DNA of 64,000 nt. Source: Paragorgia papillata (taxonomy: Eukaryota; Cnidaria; Anthozoa; Scleralcyonacea; Coralliidae). The notes beneath the pieces are model-generated. The model worked only from the letters and a program-made list of their open reading frames with translations, did no database searches and was not told the DNA's origin. Numbering within the stretch: the first letter of the stretch is position 1; each line of letters begins with the position of its first letter. Of the stretch, positions 62,110-64,000 are shown in pieces. The stretch is from NCBI GenBank assembly GCA_035771165.1, contig JAWNZC010000348.1, positions 3,804,501 to 3,868,500 on the forward strand, in the 5' to 3' direction. A program made the position numbers and the translations under genes.

Positions 62110-62439
62110 CTGTGAGAAAAATATTTATTATGCCAAAACTGTAAGATTTAATTACTGTTGTCTGTGTGGCGTGGTACATAACTGATTAATAAAACATTAG
62201 TTCTGTATGACATTTACAGACACTAATATTTTATTAATCAGTTCTGCATAACATTTACAGACACTGATTAAACCTTAAGTTATTTTCAATTTTCTTTTTG
62301 AATTATTAAACGTTTTAGAAGTCATTTCGCTTCGTGTCTGTATACCCGATACAGAACAACCACTCATTTTTGAAATAGTACTTAAAAATCTCATTAATAA
62401 TACAAGACGAAAATTCAAAAACTTATATTAGGCTACGTA

Positions 62440-62675
62440 CGTTTACACGGTACCGGACGATTTCGAGACCGGTCTCGAATTCGTCCTATTTCGCCGTGTA
62501 AACAGGCGGAACCGTACTAATTCGAGAACGGTTACGAATTTGTCTTCCGTGTAAACAGGCGGAACCGTACTAATTCGAGAACGGTTCCGAATTTGTCTTC
62601 CGTGTAAACAGGCGGAACCTTACTAATTCGAGACCGGTTCCGAATTCGTCCGGTAGTGTGTAAACGGGGTCTTAA
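62440..62675. repeat. ~53 bp tandem repeat inside a palindromic element
   Basis: Three units of GTGTAAACAGGCGGAACCGT..ACTAATTCGAGAACGG, bounded by CGTTTACACGGTACCGGACG and its inverted relative CGTCCGGTAGTGTGTAAACG. Confidence 0.8.
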
Positions 62676-62888
62676 TATTTAATAAGTATCTGTAAATCGG
62701 TAAGAAAATTGTCATGTTTTACCTCGTTCATTTCATCGTTTAAGTCGTTCATTTGCTTTTGTCAACTAAAACAGTTTTTAAAATGAATGCATGTTCGGCT
62801 CGCGGCTGTATATCAGACAAAGATCGACTGTTCATATGTCTTATTTATTACTTAACATCATATATAAATTTTATGATCCTATAAAGCC

Positions 62889-63097
62889 CAGCGTATACTA
62901 GAGAAAATTTCCGAAACAAGTTACCGAAACACGGTTTCAGAAACAAACGTTTCCAGTGCATGTATGTTGAAAAATTTCAGAAACTTCGTTTCAGAAACCA
63001 AGTTTCCCTGATTAGAGCACTGTTCTATTTTTTTGAAATAAGTTTCGGAAACTTTTTCGAAAATGTGTTTCGGAAACTTGTTTCAGTGTATGCCGCT
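62889..63097. mobile_element. MITE, AGCGTATACT ends
   Basis: AGCGTATACT..TTTCCGAAACAAGTT and AACTTGTTTCAGTGTATGCCGCT inverted; interior full of GTTTC(A/G)GAAAC palindromes. Confidence 0.75.
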
Positions 63098-63527
63098 AAT
63101 GGTCCTGAAAGAAACAGAGGTAGACATGCGCTTTTGAAGTAGGTGGTTTCATATGACGTCGCATAATTCAGAATTGTAAAAATGCACTGCTTAGTGCATA
63201 TGGCTTTGCAATTTTCCCTGTTTACAAAATTTGACTTGTCCTTTTCCTAATCCTTTCTGCTATAGATAAGGTTAGAATATTGAATATTTTCAGTTAATGT
63301 TCTGGCGTTATTCCAAGTAACCTATATAGCATGTCAGATGTTTTCCGATTGGTTGAGGTTATCTAATCCAAACAAAAACCCTAATCCTAGTCAGTAATGA
63401 GCAGGGGAACCAATTTGTAATTGACAATAATACTATTGGTTACTTATAGCCAATCAGAAAACACGTTCATTTTTGGTCTTTGCCGTTTGAAGACAGACAA
63501 AAAAATCAGGTGATCCAGTCTACCGAT

Positions 63528-63533
<6 letters not shown>

Positions 63534-63603
<70 letters not shown>
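63534..63603. repeat. (AT)n microsatellite
   Basis: About 34 AT units. Confidence 0.98.
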
Positions 63604-63604
<1 letters not shown>

Positions 63605-63897
63605 CTTACTGTAACAGTGCATAACAATTTCAGTTACAACATTATACCAGTTCCAAAATATGACTTAAAACATAAGACATGCAAGTAATAGGGATAACAT
63701 AAGACATAAGAAAGAAAACAGATAAGCCATAATATCTATATTTTGAAGAGAAGCCACGCCTTGGTTAGGGAAGATGAAAAACATTGCTTTAATAATTCTA
63801 GATTATTTTCACGGCGAATGTCAACCCAATTAAACAGTTTCAACTTCAATTAATATCAGCTTAGCTGTTTTGGTCAAAAGACATGATCAAAAGTTTA

Positions 63898-63998
63898 TTA
63901 ACTCATTCCTGTCCGAGGGCTTCCACAGAGGTGAATAAAATCGTCTGGCGTTAGCCAGAATAAAATACCAAAGAACGATTCGGACAGGAAAGAGTTAA
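63898..63998. mobile_element. MITE, TTAACTC-TTCCTGTCC family, compact copy
   Basis: TTAACTCATTCCTGTCCGAG..GGCGTTAGCC..TTCGGACAGGAAAGAGTTAA; about 101 bp, nearly all palindrome. Confidence 0.88.
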
Positions 63999-64000
63999 AT

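Larger units (their letters stand above)
62110..64000. other. Upstream intron/flank of the lectin gene; no exon recognised
   Basis: Searched on the minus strand for a CTLD N-terminal half or signal peptide; none found. Holds three repeats listed separately and an (AT)n tract. Confidence 0.5.

Noticed and set aside
62700..62765. Candidate extra lectin-gene exon (minus strand, NDLNDEMNE before GTAAAAC)
   Set aside because: Lacks CTLD N-terminal cysteines and a clear acceptor; frame link to exon 62109 not supported.

Overview
The window looks like animal nuclear DNA, most likely from a cnidarian. The genes are intron-rich and metazoan (Rheb, canopy/CNPY2, a rhodopsin-class GPCR, a C-type lectin/discoidin receptor). 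The spaces and introns are packed with short palindromic DNA transposons, Penelope-like and DIRS-like retroelements, non-LTR scraps and microsatellites. No bacterial operon, CRISPR array, or rRNA or tRNA gene was seen. The cnidarian assignment rests on family resemblance and is an inference.

Layout. (1) 1-2,800: a decayed mobile-element gene on the minus strand, with a leader, a 2A ribosome-skipping motif and a herpesvirus-tegument-type cysteine protease domain. Next to it are a duplicated palindromic element and a low-complexity array. (2) 2,993-3,955: an intronless class A GPCR (minus). (3) 4,000-19,500: a gene desert of mobile DNA: a Penelope-like element with GIY-YIG nuclease and two hammerhead ribozymes facing each other, a second inverted hammerhead pair, a LINE RT scrap, a DIRS-like relic split by a 1.3 kb tandem array, and two DNA elements with long terminal inverted repeats. 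(4) 19,555-23,335: a complete 8-exon Rheb GTPase gene (minus, 184 aa). (5) 24,885-29,037: a complete 6-exon CNPY2 gene (plus, 183 aa), divergent from Rheb. (6) 32,671 to beyond the right edge of recognisable coding sequence at 62,109: one large minus-strand gene whose last 24 exons I could join in frame (about 1,147 residues). It encodes four C-type lectin domains (first one partial), three F5/8C discoidin domains, a SEA domain, one transmembrane helix and a short tail.

The genes do not form an operon. Rheb is a growth-signalling GTPase, CNPY2 is an ER-lumenal saposin-like protein, and the GPCR and lectin receptor are surface proteins. The lectin receptor is the main biological interest: it carries both mannose-type (EPN) and galactose-type (QPD) sugar-binding signatures, plus a SEA domain with a plausible self-cleavage site. 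Exon boundaries were placed by hand from splice consensus, reading-frame continuity and family similarity; no alignment or transcript data were used.
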